From Pseudomonas arcuscaelestis (GTDB taxonomy: Bacteria > Pseudomonadota > Gammaproteobacteria > Pseudomonadales > Pseudomonadaceae): a stretch of 64,000 bases of DNA. The DNA lies in the NCBI RefSeq assembly GCF_016881005.1, contig NZ_JACOPV010000001.1, forward strand, positions 124,001 to 188,000. The letters run 5' to 3'. The notes beneath the pieces were generated by a model, which was not told where the DNA came from, did not search any database, and worked only from the letters and a program-made list of their open reading frames with translations. This document shows, piece by piece, positions 9,111 through 19,097 of the stretch; position 1 is the stretch's first letter, and each line of letters opens with the position of its first letter. The translations under genes and the position numbers were made by a program.

Positions 9111-9431
9111 ATGAGCGCACTCGAACGCTTCGACAACCCTGTGATCCCGATGCGTGAAGATGTCTGGGCCGCTGGCAGCATCCATAGCTGTGTGCACTAT
9201 CAACTCCAGGTAGACGCCGAGCCAGACAGCCTGTGCCGGATTCTGAATCTGTTCGCCCTGCAATTTCTTACGCCCCACAAAATGCTGATGAACCAAGAGG
9301 ATGATCTGCTCAAGGTCGAGATCGAGATTGCCGGCCTAAGCTGGCACCGTGCCGAGTTGATTGCGCAAAAAATGCGCAACCTGGTTTGTGTCGCCGAGGT
9401 TCACCTGCAATTGGCCCGTACTTCGGGCTGA
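9111..9431 (+). CDS. Small ACT-domain-like protein (IlvM-like)
   Basis: A 106-residue protein. Residues 28-102 (HYQLQVDAEPDSLCRILNLF through VCVAEVHLQL) follow the beta-alpha-beta-beta-alpha-beta pattern of small ACT regulatory subunits such as IlvM. This is a resemblance judged by eye, not a proven homology. The ATG has GGAG 6 nt upstream. It is divergent from the Lrp-type regulator, which suggests control by that regulator and an amino-acid-linked role. The catalytic partner, if any, is not in the window. Confidence 0.75.
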   Translation: MSALERFDNPVIPMREDVWAAGSIHSCVHYQLQVDAEPDSLCRILNLFALQFLTPHKMLMNQEDDLLKVEIEIAGLSWHRAELIAQKMRNLVCVAEVHLQLARTSG

Positions 9432-9527
9432 GCATTGCAATAACCGGAAATGCATATCGGCCTTGCTGTTTCCTGCTGTCGACTACGCTTGTAGTTGCCC
9501 CTTCAGGCAGCAAGGCAAGGATGCCGC

Positions 9528-11234
9528 ATGACTGTCACGGATCAGGATCGCAGGCTAAGCCTGGACGGTCTTCTTACCGCGTTGCTCGATGCCCGACTCA
9601 TCGGCCCGCAAGCAGCCCAGGCGCTGCGAAGCCTACGCCAGATCGGCGATACACATCCTCTGGAGCTGATCGCGGCGCAAAACCTGCCTGATCCCCGCCA
9701 AGCAGACCAACACCTGAACTTGGAGAACCTATGTCAGTGGCTGGCCGAGCGCGCCGGACTGCCCTACAGGCATATCGATCCCTTGCAACTCGACCTGGGC
9801 GCAACCACAGGACTGATGTCCGCCGCATTTGCCCAGCGTCACGGCATTCTGGCGATAGCGGCGGATGCCAATAGTGTCACCGTGGCCAGCGCTGAACCGT
9901 TTACCAGGTCGTGGGAGGCCGATCTGGCACAAGTGCTGCGCAGGCCTATCAATCACGTTCTAGCAAGCCCGGTGCAAATTCGCCGGTTCAGTCAGGCTTT
10001 CTTTCATTTGGCCCGCTCGGTAAAAGGGGCCTGCCACCAGCCAGTGCCAGCGTTTCCACCTGGCAACCTCGAACAGTTGCTTGACCTGAGCGAAAAGGGT
10101 CGACCACACGAAGACGATGATGCCCATATCGTCACCATTGCCGACTGGCTACTGCAATACGCATTCGATCAACGTGCCAGCGACATCCATCTGGAGCCAC
10201 GCCGAGACCAGGGTCATCTGCGTTTTCGCATCGATGGCCTGCTGCATTCGGTGTATCAGTTTCCCGGCGATGTAACCCTGGCAGTCATCAGTCGCCTGAA
10301 AACGCTCGCAGGCATGAATGTCGCGGAGAAACGCCGTCCGCAGGATGGTCGGATCAAGACGCGCCTGCCCGCTGGCAATGAACTGGAACTGCGCCTATCG
10401 ACGCTGCCCACCACCTTTGGGGAGAAACTGGTGCTGCGCATCTTCGATCCGATGGTGCTGCAGCAAGACTTTTCTCAGTTGGGCCTGGAGGGCAACGATC
10501 TTGCGCGCTGGTTGGCATTGATCGGGCAGCGCCACGGGTTGATTCTGATCACCGGTCCAACCGGCTCGGGCAAGACCAGCACCCTGTACGCCACGCTCAA
10601 ACACTTGGCCACTTCGCAGGTCAACCTGTGTACGGTGGAAGACCCCATCGAAATGGTCGAACCAAGGTTCAATCAGCTGCAAGTACATCCAGCCATTGAC
10701 CTTGGCTTTGCCGAAGGCACTCGCGCCTTGTTACGCCAGGACCCGGACATCATCATGATTGGAGAAATCCGCGACCTGGAAACAGCCCAAGTGGCCTTCC
10801 AGGCCGCGTTGACCGGACACCTGGTGCTATCCACCCTGCACACCAACGATGCTTGCAGCGCTATCACACGTCTGCTTGAGCTAGGCCTTGCTGCGCACCT
10901 GATCAAGGCTGGGCTCATTGGTGTAATGGCCCAGCGCCTGGTACGCACGCTCTGCAACTGCAAGGAAAAGGCGGCTCCGGGTGAAGACGGCTACTTGGCC
11001 CGGGGCTGCAATGATTGCCGGCAGACCGGCTACTTCGGCCGCACCGGTATTTATGAACTGCTGAACGTGAATGAAGGGCTGAAAACCCATGTCCACGACG
11101 ATATCGACCTCGAGAAACTGCGTAGACAAGCCATCGCCGATGGCATGCTGTCCTTGCAACAGCGCGGCGCGCAGAAGGTGGCTTCGGGGTTGACCACCAT
11201 GACAGAAGTCCTGCGGGTGGCTTCAGGGAACTAG
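9528..11234 (+). CDS. GspE/PulE-type secretion ATPase, orphan
   Basis: A 568-residue type II secretion/type IV pilus superfamily hexameric ATPase. An N-terminal MshEN-like domain (about 1-150) precedes the RecA-like core with Walker A GPTGSGKTS (Lys349), an Asp-box region, Walker B RQDPDIIMIGEIRD and a His-box stretch LVLSTLHTND. The C-terminal zinc site is unusual: CNC instead of CxxC, then 15 residues, then CNDC. The ATG at 9528 has AAGG 7 nt upstream; an upstream TTG at 9495 is less likely. No gspD, F, G, L or M gene is in the window, so its partner machine is unknown. Confidence 0.88.
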   Translation: MTVTDQDRRLSLDGLLTALLDARLIGPQAAQALRSLRQIGDTHPLELIAAQNLPDPRQADQHLNLENLCQWLAERAGLPYRHIDPLQLDLGATTGLMSAAFAQRHGILAIAADANSVTVASAEPFTRSWEADLAQVLRRPINHVLASPVQIRRFSQAFFHLARSVKGACHQPVPAFPPGNLEQLLDLSEKGRPHEDDDAHIVTIADWLLQYAFDQRASDIHLEPRRDQGHLRFRIDGLLHSVYQFPGDVTLAVISRLKTLAGMNVAEKRRPQDGRIKTRLPAGNELELRLSTLPTTFGEKLVLRIFDPMVLQQDFSQLGLEGNDLARWLALIGQRHGLILITGPTGSGKTSTLYATLKHLATSQVNLCTVEDPIEMVEPRFNQLQVHPAIDLGFAEGTRALLRQDPDIIMIGEIRDLETAQVAFQAALTGHLVLSTLHTNDACSAITRLLELGLAAHLIKAGLIGVMAQRLVRTLCNCKEKAAPGEDGYLARGCNDCRQTGYFGRTGIYELLNVNEGLKTHVHDDIDLEKLRRQAIADGMLSLQQRGAQKVASGLTTMTEVLRVASGN

Positions 11235-11288
11235 ATCGAGGCAATCCGATCGAAGCTGTCAGTCAACCTCAGTTGGAGTCACCCCTCG

Positions 11289-11603
11289 ATGCGTCTCAAA
11301 GCTGCAGTCGCAACCCTTGCCCTGCTCTCCCTGCCAATCGGTTCAGCCATGGCCGATACCTTCTGGCGCAATGTCATTTCCTCTGGCGCAACCACAGGCT
11401 CCACCTACCTGACGTCCAAAGACCACAAATTGGTCCTTGCCGCGCAGGACGATGCAGGCAGTTTCGTTGCCAGTGAAGGTGCTATCCGTGGCCCTTATCT
11501 GGAGTCTGCCATCCAGAAGGTGCGGGCTGACAACCCGGGACTGGAAGCGAGTGACATGGATCTGGCCCATGCGATTCTGGCCAAAAATGCTGTAAGCGAG
11601 TAA
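11289..11603 (+). CDS. DUF2388 domain-containing exported protein
   Basis: A 104-residue protein with a clear signal peptide (residues 1-22, ending GSAMA before DTFWRN). The mature part is rich in Ser, Thr and Ala and matches the small Pseudomonas DUF2388 proteins (SSGATTGSTYLTS, VASEGAIRGPYLESA). The function is unknown; the location is probably periplasmic. It begins 54 bp after the GspE-like gene on the same strand and could be cotranscribed. A strong hairpin follows its stop codon. Confidence 0.85.
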   Translation: MRLKAAVATLALLSLPIGSAMADTFWRNVISSGATTGSTYLTSKDHKLVLAAQDDAGSFVASEGAIRGPYLESAIQKVRADNPGLEASDMDLAHAILAKNAVSE

Positions 11604-11615
11604 TTCACCCTTGCA

Positions 11616-11648
11616 GGGCCAGTGCGCCCCACAGGGGCGCCCTGGCCC
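11616..11648. terminator. Nested hairpin between convergent DUF2388 gene and gcvP
   Basis: The outer arms GGGCCAG/CTGGCCC enclose inner arms GCGCCCC/GGGGCGC around a 3-nt loop. It lies in the 49-bp gap between two convergent genes and can form on both transcripts. There is no T-tract on either side, so it may be a shared end structure rather than a classic intrinsic terminator. Confidence 0.55.
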
Positions 11649-11652
11649 GCGA

Positions 11653-14529
11653 TCAACTGCGATAGTCCTCAACAGGAACACAGGCGCAGAACAGGTTCCT
11701 GTCACCAAACACGTTGTCCACCCGATTCACCGCTGGCCAGTACTTGTGCTGTCGCACATGGTCACTGGGCGCAATTGCCTGGGCGATGCTGTACGGACGC
11801 GCCCACACGCCCAATACATCCGCCAAGCTATGCGGTGCATGCTTGAGCGGGTTGTCGTCTGCAGACCAGTTACCGTCCTGCACCTCACGAATCTCCGCGC
11901 GAATACTCAGCATCGCTTCGACAAAGCGATCCAGCTCCGCCTTCGATTCGCTTTCGGTAGGCTCAACCATCAATGTCCCCGGTACCGGGAACGACATGGT
12001 CGGTGCATGGAAGCCATAATCCATGAGGCGCTTGGCCACATCCTCCTCGGTAATTCCGGTCAAGGCTTTCAGTGGCCGTAAATCCAGGATGCATTCATGG
12101 GCGACGCGCTCATTGCGACCCCGATAGAGCACCGGAAACGCCCCACCCAGCTGCTCGGCCAGGTAGTTGGCCGACAGGATCGCCACCTCGCTGGCATCGG
12201 CCAACTGCGGCCCCATCATGGCGATGTACATCCAACTGATCGGCAAAATACTGGCGCTGCCCCAAGGCGCCGCACTGACAGCGGTGTTCTGCGGGTTTGG
12301 CCCGGGCACCGGGATGACGGGATGGCTGGCGACAAAAGGGACCAGATGGGCACGCACGCCTATCGGGCCCATGCCTGGACCGCCGCCGCCATGAGGAATG
12401 CAAAAGGTCTTGTGCAGGTTCATGTGTGAAACATCGGCACCGATATCAGCAGGCCGGGTCAGACCGACCTGGGCATTGAGGTTGGCGCCATCCATGTACA
12501 CCTGGCCGCCCTGCTTGTGGATAACGTCGCAAATTTCACTGATGCCTTCTTCATACACCCCGTGCGTCGATGGATAGGTGGCCATCAAGCACGACAAGCG
12601 CTCGCCTGCGGCCTGCGCCTTGGCGGTCAGGTCCGCAAGGTCGACGTTGCCTGCCTCATCACACTCGACGATCACCACCTGCATGCCTGCCATCTGCGCC
12701 GAGGCCGGATTGGTGCCGTGGGCCGACGAGGGGATCAGGCAGATATCGCGCTGACTCTGGTGACGGCTACGGTGATATTTGGCAATCGCCATCAAACCGG
12801 CGTACTCGCCCTGCGCACCGGAGTTTGGCTGCATGCAGATCGCGTCGAAACCCGTGATTGCACATAACCAGGCTTCCAGTTCGTCGATCATCGCCTTGTA
12901 GCCCTGCACCTGCGCGGCGGGGGCAAACGGGTGCAACAACGCAAACCCCGGCCAGGTAATCGGGATCATTTCGCTACTGGCATTGAGTTTCATGGTGCAT
13001 GAGCCAAGCGGGATCATCGACTGGTTCAGCGCCAGATCCTTGTTTTCCAGCTGCTTGAGATAACGCAGCATCTCGGTTTCGCTGTGATGCAGGTTAAACA
13101 CCGGATGGGTGAGATAGGTCGAGCTTCGCTGCAGTGCCGGCGGAATACCTTCAGGCAAGATCTGCGCATCGAGGTTGTCCATATCCAGGCCGTGATCTGC
13201 ACCGAGGAATATATCGAGCAAACGCAGCACGGTTGTCTGATCGCAGGTCTCATCAAGGCTGACGCCCAACTGGCCGCGACCAAGAATGCGCAGGTTGATC
13301 TGCGCAGCTTCAGCACTTTGTATAATCGCGATCTGGCTGCCGCCAACTTCCAGGGTCAAGGTGTCGAAAAAGTGTTCATTCAGACGCTTGATGCCTTTGC
13401 TGTGCAAACCGGCAGCAAGCATGGACGTCAGCCGGTGAACCCGCTGGGCAATGCGCAGCAAGCCTTGAGGGCCGTGATACACCGCGTAGAACGCAGCGAT
13501 GTTGGCCAGCAGCACCTGCGCGGTGCAAATGTTGGAGTTGGCTTTCTCACGACGAATATGTTGCTCACGGGTCTGCAAGGCCATTCGCAGCGCCACGTTT
13601 CCACGCGCATCCTTGGACACACCGATAATGCGCCCAGGCATGGCGCGCTTGAACTCATCACGGCAAGCAAAATAGGCCGCATGTGGGCCACCATAGCCCA
13701 TCGGCACACCGAATCGCTGCGACGACCCCAACACCACGTCCGCACCTAACTCGCCAGGCGGGGTCAGCATCAGCAAGCTGAGCAGGTCGGCAGCCACACA
13801 GGCAAGGGCGTCCTGCTTGTGCAACTGTTCGATCAGTGGCGTCAGATCGACAATGTCGCCGTGGGTATCCGGGTACTGCAGTAAAGCGCCGAATACCTGG
13901 TAGTTAGCCAGGTTATCCACGGTATCGACCACCAACTCGAAACCAAAGCCTTCGGCACGGGTTTGCAACACCGACAGGGTTTGCGGGTGGCAGTGTTCAT
14001 CGGCGAAGAACACATTACTTTTCGACTTGGCCACGCGCTTGGCCAAGGCCATGGCTTCCGCCGCCGCCGTGGCTTCATCAAGCAACGAGGCGTTAGCCAG
14101 GTCCAGCCCAGTGAGGTCGATGATCATCTGCTGGAAGTTCAGCAATGCTTCAAGGCGGCCTTGAGCAATCTCCGGCTGATACGGGGTGTAGGCGGTATAC
14201 CAACCCGGGTTTTCCAGCACGTTGCGCAAAATGACCGTTGGCGTAAGCGTACCGTGGTAACCCATACCAATCAGGCTGGTCCACACCTGATTCTGCTCGG
14301 CATAGCCTCTGAGCTTGCTCAGGGCTGTCTGCTCATCCAAAGCAGCGGGCAGTTCCAGTGGCCGGTTCAAGCGAATGCCCGCAGGCACGGTCTGCTCGAT
14401 CAGTTCGCGACGAGTGCCCAGACCAAGGGCTTGAAGCATGGCTTGCTGTTCCGAGGCATCTGGCCCCAGATGGCGACGCAGGAAAGGATTAACTTCGAAA
14501 AGTTGGCTCAGGGACGGCGACTGGGACAT
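11653..14529 (-). CDS. gcvP: Glycine dehydrogenase (decarboxylating), P-protein
   Basis: PLP enzyme of the glycine cleavage system. It decarboxylates glycine and passes the aminomethyl group to lipoyl-GcvH. The 958 residues are the full length of the homodimeric P-protein, with duplicated N- and C-terminal halves. The PLP lysine lies in the motif [20 protein letters not shown] at residue 707, near the equivalent of the E. coli position. A purine-rich GAGAGAG stretch precedes the ATG. It is the last gene of gcvT-gcvH-gcvP, 81 bp after gcvH. Pseudomonads often carry a second gcv cluster elsewhere, so an isozyme number is not assigned. Confidence 0.97.
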   Translation of the reverse strand: MSQSPSLSQLFEVNPFLRRHLGPDASEQQAMLQALGLGTRRELIEQTVPAGIRLNRPLELPAALDEQTALSKLRGYAEQNQVWTSLIGMGYHGTLTPTVILRNVLENPGWYTAYTPYQPEIAQGRLEALLNFQQMIIDLTGLDLANASLLDEATAAAEAMALAKRVAKSKSNVFFADEHCHPQTLSVLQTRAEGFGFELVVDTVDNLANYQVFGALLQYPDTHGDIVDLTPLIEQLHKQDALACVAADLLSLLMLTPPGELGADVVLGSSQRFGVPMGYGGPHAAYFACRDEFKRAMPGRIIGVSKDARGNVALRMALQTREQHIRREKANSNICTAQVLLANIAAFYAVYHGPQGLLRIAQRVHRLTSMLAAGLHSKGIKRLNEHFFDTLTLEVGGSQIAIIQSAEAAQINLRILGRGQLGVSLDETCDQTTVLRLLDIFLGADHGLDMDNLDAQILPEGIPPALQRSSTYLTHPVFNLHHSETEMLRYLKQLENKDLALNQSMIPLGSCTMKLNASSEMIPITWPGFALLHPFAPAAQVQGYKAMIDELEAWLCAITGFDAICMQPNSGAQGEYAGLMAIAKYHRSRHQSQRDICLIPSSAHGTNPASAQMAGMQVVIVECDEAGNVDLADLTAKAQAAGERLSCLMATYPSTHGVYEEGISEICDVIHKQGGQVYMDGANLNAQVGLTRPADIGADVSHMNLHKTFCIPHGGGGPGMGPIGVRAHLVPFVASHPVIPVPGPNPQNTAVSAAPWGSASILPISWMYIAMMGPQLADASEVAILSANYLAEQLGGAFPVLYRGRNERVAHECILDLRPLKALTGITEEDVAKRLMDYGFHAPTMSFPVPGTLMVEPTESESKAELDRFVEAMLSIRAEIREVQDGNWSADDNPLKHAPHSLADVLGVWARPYSIAQAIAPSDHVRQHKYWPAVNRVDNVFGDRNLFCACVPVEDYRS

Positions 14530-14610
14530 AGCGGCTCTCTCTTCCTAGACCAAGCCCCGAGCAGTCGAGGCATATTGAGTCTAGGAAGATATTGCCGCTT
14601 GTGTGAAAAA

Positions 14611-14994
14611 CTATTCGCCGATGGCCGCTTTGTAGCCAGCAGCGTCGAGCAGTTTTTCCAGTTCGGCAGTGTCGACTGGCTTGAGTTTGAAGATCCAGCT
14701 GGCATATGGATCGTTGTTCAGCGACTCTGGGCTGTCGGCCAGTTCCTCATTTACCGCGATTACTTCACCACCTACCGGTGCATAGATGTCCGAGGCGGCC
14801 TTGACCGACTCAACCACACCGGCAGCGTCGCCAGCGGCGAAAACCTTGCCGACTTCCGCCAGCTCGACGAATACCACGTCACCCAGCGCTTCCTGAGCGT
14901 GGTCGCTGATACCGACGGTTACTGTGCCATCAGCTTCCAACCGGGCCCACTCGTGGCTTTCGGCAAAACGCAGGTCGGCGGGGATATTGCTCAT
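14611..14994 (-). CDS. gcvH: Glycine cleavage system H protein
   Basis: A 127-residue lipoyl carrier that shuttles the aminomethyl intermediate between the P, T and L proteins. The lipoylation site is Lys65 in [13 protein letters not shown], and the C-terminal helix [11 protein letters not shown] is typical. It lies between gcvT (46 bp upstream) and gcvP on the same strand, an operon arrangement that matches the shared pathway. Confidence 0.97.
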   Translation of the reverse strand: MSNIPADLRFAESHEWARLEADGTVTVGISDHAQEALGDVVFVELAEVGKVFAAGDAAGVVESVKAASDIYAPVGGEVIAVNEELADSPESLNNDPYASWIFKLKPVDTAELEKLLDAAGYKAAIGE

Positions 14995-15040
14995 CTTGTT
15001 TTCCTCGATAGGGTAAGCGGTAAACCCGCAAGAATTAGGT

Positions 15041-16123
15041 TCAGATCAGAGTCTTGCCATGGCGCACGAAGGTCGGCTTGACCACCCGCACCGGATACCA
15101 TTTGCCACGGATTTCTACTTCGGCACGGTCGGCGGTTGCCATTGGCACCCGCGCCAACGCAATCGACTTGCTCAGCGTAGGAGAGAAACTACCACTGGTG
15201 ATCTCCCCTTCGCCAATATTGGCTACACGCACTACCTGATGGGCACGCAGCACACCGCGCTCTTCCAGCACCAACCCGACCAGTTTCTGATCGACGCCAT
15301 GCTCGATTTCCGCCAGCAACCCGCTGCGCCCAATGAAATCGCGCTCGGCCGGCTCCCAGGCAACACTCCAACCCAGGTTAGAAGTCAGCGGCGTATGGGC
15401 CTCATCGATGTCCTGGCCATACAGGTTCATGCCCGCTTCCAGGCGCAGCGTGTCGCGCGCACCAAGGCCACTGGGAGCAATGCCTGCGCCCACCAGGTCG
15501 TTGAAGAACGCAGGCGCCTGCAAAGCGGGCAGGATGATTTCCAGGCCATCTTCCCCGGTATAACCGGTGCGGGCAACAAACCAATCGCCCTCGGTGCGGC
15601 CTTCGAAGGGCTTGAGTTCGCGAATCAGGGCTGCGCGTGGAGCGCTGACCAACTCGGCGACCTTGGCACGGGCACCAGGGCCCTGGATAGCCAGGATAGC
15701 CAGCTCCGGACGTTCGATAAGCTCGACCAGGAAGGTGCCTTTGTGATCGTTCAACCACTTCCAGTCCTTGTCTCGCGTCGCCGCGTTTACGACCAGTCGA
15801 TAACCGTCCTCACAGCGATAGACGATCATGTCGTCGATAACATTGCCCTGCTCGTTGAGCATAGTGCTGTACAGCGCTTTGCCGGGCTCGGTCAGACGGT
15901 CGACGTCGTTGGCCAGCAGGTACTGCAGCCAGGCACGAGCCTGGCCGCCATGAACATCGATCACGGTCATATGGGAAACATCAAACACTCCGCAGTCGCT
16001 ACGCACCTGATGGTGCTCTTCGACCTGAGAGCCGTAATGCAAAGGCATGTCCCAACCGCCAAAATCGACCATCTTGGCGCCTAGCGCCAAATGCAGGTCA
16101 TAAAGAGGCGTGCGCAGTCCCAT
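15041..16123 (-). CDS. gcvT: Glycine cleavage system aminomethyltransferase, T protein
   Basis: A 360-residue tetrahydrofolate-dependent enzyme that releases ammonia and forms 5,10-methylene-THF. Visible family elements are the start [26 protein letters not shown], the active-site stretch CGVFDVSHM and [10 protein letters not shown] in the folate-binding core. The ATG at 16123 is preceded by AGGAG with 7-nt spacing. It is the first gene of the gcv operon. The 121-bp upstream gap was inspected for a tandem glycine riboswitch and none was recognised. Confidence 0.96.
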   Translation of the reverse strand: MGLRTPLYDLHLALGAKMVDFGGWDMPLHYGSQVEEHHQVRSDCGVFDVSHMTVIDVHGGQARAWLQYLLANDVDRLTEPGKALYSTMLNEQGNVIDDMIVYRCEDGYRLVVNAATRDKDWKWLNDHKGTFLVELIERPELAILAIQGPGARAKVAELVSAPRAALIRELKPFEGRTEGDWFVARTGYTGEDGLEIILPALQAPAFFNDLVGAGIAPSGLGARDTLRLEAGMNLYGQDIDEAHTPLTSNLGWSVAWEPAERDFIGRSGLLAEIEHGVDQKLVGLVLEERGVLRAHQVVRVANIGEGEITSGSFSPTLSKSIALARVPMATADRAEVEIRGKWYPVRVVKPTFVRHGKTLI

Positions 16124-16244
16124 GGGTTTCTCCTTCCGGGCGTGGCGAAGCTACGGCTGTTGGCAGCATTTCAGCTACCCGGTTTGTAGGACCGGCCGCA
16201 GCGAATGCCGCGCATTGTAGCTGCAAGCTTGAAGGCTGACACCC

Positions 16245-17867
16245 TCAGCGCGTTTGACCTACACGATGTGCCGAACGTCGAATCAGACCGATGACCGGCA
16301 AAAGTCCAACCAGAATCAGCGTCAGTGCGGGCAGCGAAGCCCGCGCCCACTCACCCTCGCTGGTCATTTCGAACACGCGCACAGCCAGCGTGTCCCAGCC
16401 GAACGGGCGCATCAATAATGTCGCCGGCATCTCCTTGAGAACATCGACGAACACCAACAAGGCGGCGCTCAAGGCCCCCGGCACCAACAAAGGCAGATAC
16501 ACCTTGAAAAATAATTTTGGACCGCTCACGCCAAGGCTGCGCGAAGCCTCCGGCAGTGATGGGCGAATACGCTCCAGACTGGTTTCCAGCGGCCCGTAGG
16601 CCACGGCGATAAATCGCACCAGGTACGCCAGTAGCAAAGCGAACAGACTGCCCAGCAACAACGGTCGGCCGGCACCGCCCAACCAATTGGACAGCGGCAC
16701 CACCAACTGATTGTCCAGGTAACTGAATGCCAACATGATCGACACCGCCAGTACCGAGCCTGGCAAAGCGTATCCAAGATTGGCCAGCCCTACCCCAGCA
16801 CGAATACTCGCCGTAGGTGCCTGGCGATTGGCGAAGGCCAGCATCAGCGCAACACTCACCGTGATCAGCGCCGCCATAGCTCCCAGGTAGAGGGTATGCA
16901 CAATCAGGCTGGAGTAGCGCTCATCAAGATCGAAACGGCCGCGCTGCCAAAACCACACCAGCAATTGCAGCAACGGAATGACGAAGGCACAGGCAAACAC
17001 CAACAGGCACCAGCTACTGGCCGCCAATGCCTTCACGCCGCGCAAGTGGTACAGAGCCTTGCTCCTGGGCCGTTCGTTGCTGCCCCGCACTGCACCCCGG
17101 GCACGACGTTCGCCGTAGAGCACCAGCATAACCGCCAGCAGCAACAGACTGGCCAGCTGCGCGGCGCTTGAAAGGCTGAAGAAGCCATACCAGGTCTTGT
17201 AGATGGCTGTAGTGAAGGTGTCGAAGTTGAACACCGATACTGCGCCGAAGTCAGCCAGGGTTTCCATCAGCGCAAGGGCAATGCCTGCACCGATAGCTGG
17301 GCGGGCCATGGGCAGCGCCACGCGCCAGAATGCCTGCAGCGGCGAATGCCCAAGCACCCGCGCCGCTTCCATCAAGCCTCTGCCCTGGGCCAGGAAAGCG
17401 CTACGGGCAAGCAAGTACACATAGGGGTAGAACACCAGCACGAGGACGATGATCACCCCACCGGTGGAGCGCACCCGAGGCAGGCGCATGGGCCCGAACC
17501 ACTCGCGCAGCAAGGTCTGCACCGGCCCGGAAAAATCCAGTAGACCGACAAAAACAAATGCCAACACATAGGCAGGAATCGCGAACGGCAGCATTAACGC
17601 CCAGTCCAGCCAGCGTCTGCCGGGGAACTCACACAGACTGGTTAGCCAGGCCAGGCTGACACCCAATACGGTCACTCCGACGCCCACCCCCACGATGAGG
17701 GTCAAGGTGTTGCCCAGCAAGCGGCTCATCTGGGTATCGATCAGGTGCGACCAGATTTGCATGTCGACCGACTGCCAAGACAACAGCAGTACGCTCAGCG
17801 GCAGCAGCACCAGGGCGGCAACTGCAAAAACCAGGGGATACCAGCGGCGTTGGGCGGGGTGAGCCAA
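16245..17867 (-). CDS. Iron(III) ABC transporter permease, fused double domain
   Basis: Inner-membrane permease of 540 residues made of two fused BPD-type halves, as in the FbpB/SfuB/AfuB family. Each half has an EAA loop that docks an ATPase: EAARVLGHSPLQAFWRVALP near residue 167 and EASRSLGVSGPKLFFKVYLP about 280 residues later. The start is a TTG at 17867 (the sequence then reads AHPAQRRWYP) because no ATG or GTG is suitably placed; the ribosome site is weak. It follows the substrate-binding gene by 113 bp, a gap holding a REP-like hairpin. No ATPase gene is adjacent. Confidence 0.9.
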   Translation of the reverse strand: MAHPAQRRWYPLVFAVAALVLLPLSVLLLSWQSVDMQIWSHLIDTQMSRLLGNTLTLIVGVGVGVTVLGVSLAWLTSLCEFPGRRWLDWALMLPFAIPAYVLAFVFVGLLDFSGPVQTLLREWFGPMRLPRVRSTGGVIIVLVLVFYPYVYLLARSAFLAQGRGLMEAARVLGHSPLQAFWRVALPMARPAIGAGIALALMETLADFGAVSVFNFDTFTTAIYKTWYGFFSLSSAAQLASLLLLAVMLVLYGERRARGAVRGSNERPRSKALYHLRGVKALAASSWCLLVFACAFVIPLLQLLVWFWQRGRFDLDERYSSLIVHTLYLGAMAALITVSVALMLAFANRQAPTASIRAGVGLANLGYALPGSVLAVSIMLAFSYLDNQLVVPLSNWLGGAGRPLLLGSLFALLLAYLVRFIAVAYGPLETSLERIRPSLPEASRSLGVSGPKLFFKVYLPLLVPGALSAALLVFVDVLKEMPATLLMRPFGWDTLAVRVFEMTSEGEWARASLPALTLILVGLLPVIGLIRRSAHRVGQTR

Positions 17868-17889
17868 AAGGACAAATCTCTTTTTAAAT

Positions 17890-17960
17890 AGAAACGGGCT
17901 TGCGCCGTGATTGCATTATGTCAGTCATCTTGCAATCGCGGGGCAAGCCCGTTGCCACAG
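17890..17960. repeat. REP-like hairpin between iron-binding protein and permease genes
   Basis: The arms aacgggcttgc and gcaagcccgtt face each other around a 35-40 bp centre, using the same core as the REP element at 4358. It sits between two cotranscribed genes, where such hairpins can lower expression of the downstream gene relative to the upstream one. That effect is inferred. Confidence 0.65.
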
Positions 17961-17980
17961 GGGCCTGTCAGGGCAACGAC

Positions 17981-18982
17981 TTAGTTCCAGCCAGCCCGAT
18001 CCATCAGGCGAATCGCCTCAGCCTGGCGCTTGCCAGCCACTTCGACAGGGATAGTGTCGGCCTTGAACGAACCCCAAGCAGCGACTTCTTCGGAAGGCGC
18101 TACTTTCGGGTTGGCCGGGAATTCCTGGTTCACACCCGCGAAAATCTTCTGCGCCTCTTCGCCTGTCATCCATTCCACCAACTTGGTAGCGGCTTCAGGA
18201 TGTGGCGCATATTTTGTCAGGCCGATACCCGACAGGTTGACATGCACGCCACGGTCGGCCTGGTTGGGCCAGAACAGCTTGACGGCAAGGTTCGGATTTT
18301 CCTTGTGCAGGCGACCGTAATAGTAGGTGTTGACGATACCAACGTCGCACTGACCAGCGTTGATCGCCTGCAGCAAGGCGGTGTCATCGGAGAACACATC
18401 CGTGGAGAGGTTATTGACCCAGCCCTTGATGATTTCCTCGGTTTTCTTCTCGCCGTGGGTTTCGATCAGGGTGGCGGTCAGCGATTGGTTGTAGACCTTT
18501 TTCGCCGTGCGCAGGCACAGGCGGCCTTCCCAGTTCTTGTCGGCCAGGGCTTCGTAGGTGCTCAGCTCTTCCGGCTTCACTCGATCGGTGGAGTAAGCGA
18601 TGGTCCGCGCACGCAGGCTCAAGCCGGTCCAGTCGTGAGACGAAGCACGGTACTGCTTGGGAATATTGGCATCGATCACTTCGGATTTGATCGGCTGCAA
18701 AATGCCCATTTGCTCAGCCTGCCAGAGGTTGCCGGCATCGACCGTCAGCAACAGGTCAGCGGTGGCGTTCTTACCCTCGGCCTTGATGCGTTGCATCAAA
18801 GGGGCTTCTTTGTCGGTGATGAACTTGACCTTGACCCCGGTCTTGGCCGTGTAGGCATCGAAAACCGGCTTGATCAACTCATCGATACGCGAGGAATACA
18901 CCACCACTTCATCCGCAGCCTGGGCGGTACCGCCCAGCAGAGTCAAAGCCAGAGCGGCCAGTACGTACTTGCGTGGCAACAT
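17981..18982 (-). CDS. Iron(III) ABC transporter substrate-binding protein
   Basis: Periplasmic ferric-ion-binding protein of the FbpA/FutA type, 333 residues. A signal peptide spans residues 1-22 (ending GGTAQA). The mature protein begins with [20 protein letters not shown], and the tandem-tyrosine metal site NTYYYGRL lies in the C-lobe. It binds Fe3+ and delivers it to the permease encoded next. The ATG at 18982 has GAGGA about 8 nt upstream. A good promoter with an overlapping inverted repeat precedes it, suggesting iron control. Confidence 0.93.
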   Translation of the reverse strand: MLPRKYVLAALALTLLGGTAQAADEVVVYSSRIDELIKPVFDAYTAKTGVKVKFITDKEAPLMQRIKAEGKNATADLLLTVDAGNLWQAEQMGILQPIKSEVIDANIPKQYRASSHDWTGLSLRARTIAYSTDRVKPEELSTYEALADKNWEGRLCLRTAKKVYNQSLTATLIETHGEKKTEEIIKGWVNNLSTDVFSDDTALLQAINAGQCDVGIVNTYYYGRLHKENPNLAVKLFWPNQADRGVHVNLSGIGLTKYAPHPEAATKLVEWMTGEEAQKIFAGVNQEFPANPKVAPSEEVAAWGSFKADTIPVEVAGKRQAEAIRLMDRAGWN

Positions 18983-19015
18983 GGTGCATGTCCTCGAAGT
19001 TCAAAAGAGGTGCAA

Positions 19016-19044
19016 ATGGTAGTTAATCCCATTTCCCATCTCAA
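19016..19044 (-). promoter_or_regulatory. Sigma70-type promoter with overlapping inverted repeat (possible Fur site)
   Basis: On the minus strand, -35 TTGAGA (19044-19039) and -10 TACCAT (19021-19016) are separated by exactly 17 bp. An inverted repeat, AAATGG and CCATTT (19014-19019 and 19029-19034), covers the -10. Position and AT content fit a Fur-type repressor site, although the match to the 19-bp Fur consensus is only partial. It drives the ferric-binding protein gene. Confidence 0.5.
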
Positions 19045-19097
19045 CTGAACTCATCGGGGAGGAGTTACCAGATGTTACTGCGCTTGCAACGCTGGAC

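Noticed and set aside
13084..13749. Plus-strand ORF of 221 codons inside gcvP
   Set aside because: Antisense shadow; gcvP coding is continuous across it.
16124..16244. Possible glycine riboswitch before gcvT
   Set aside because: The leader is short and lacks the conserved paired-aptamer motifs; nothing supports more than an ordinary 5' leader.
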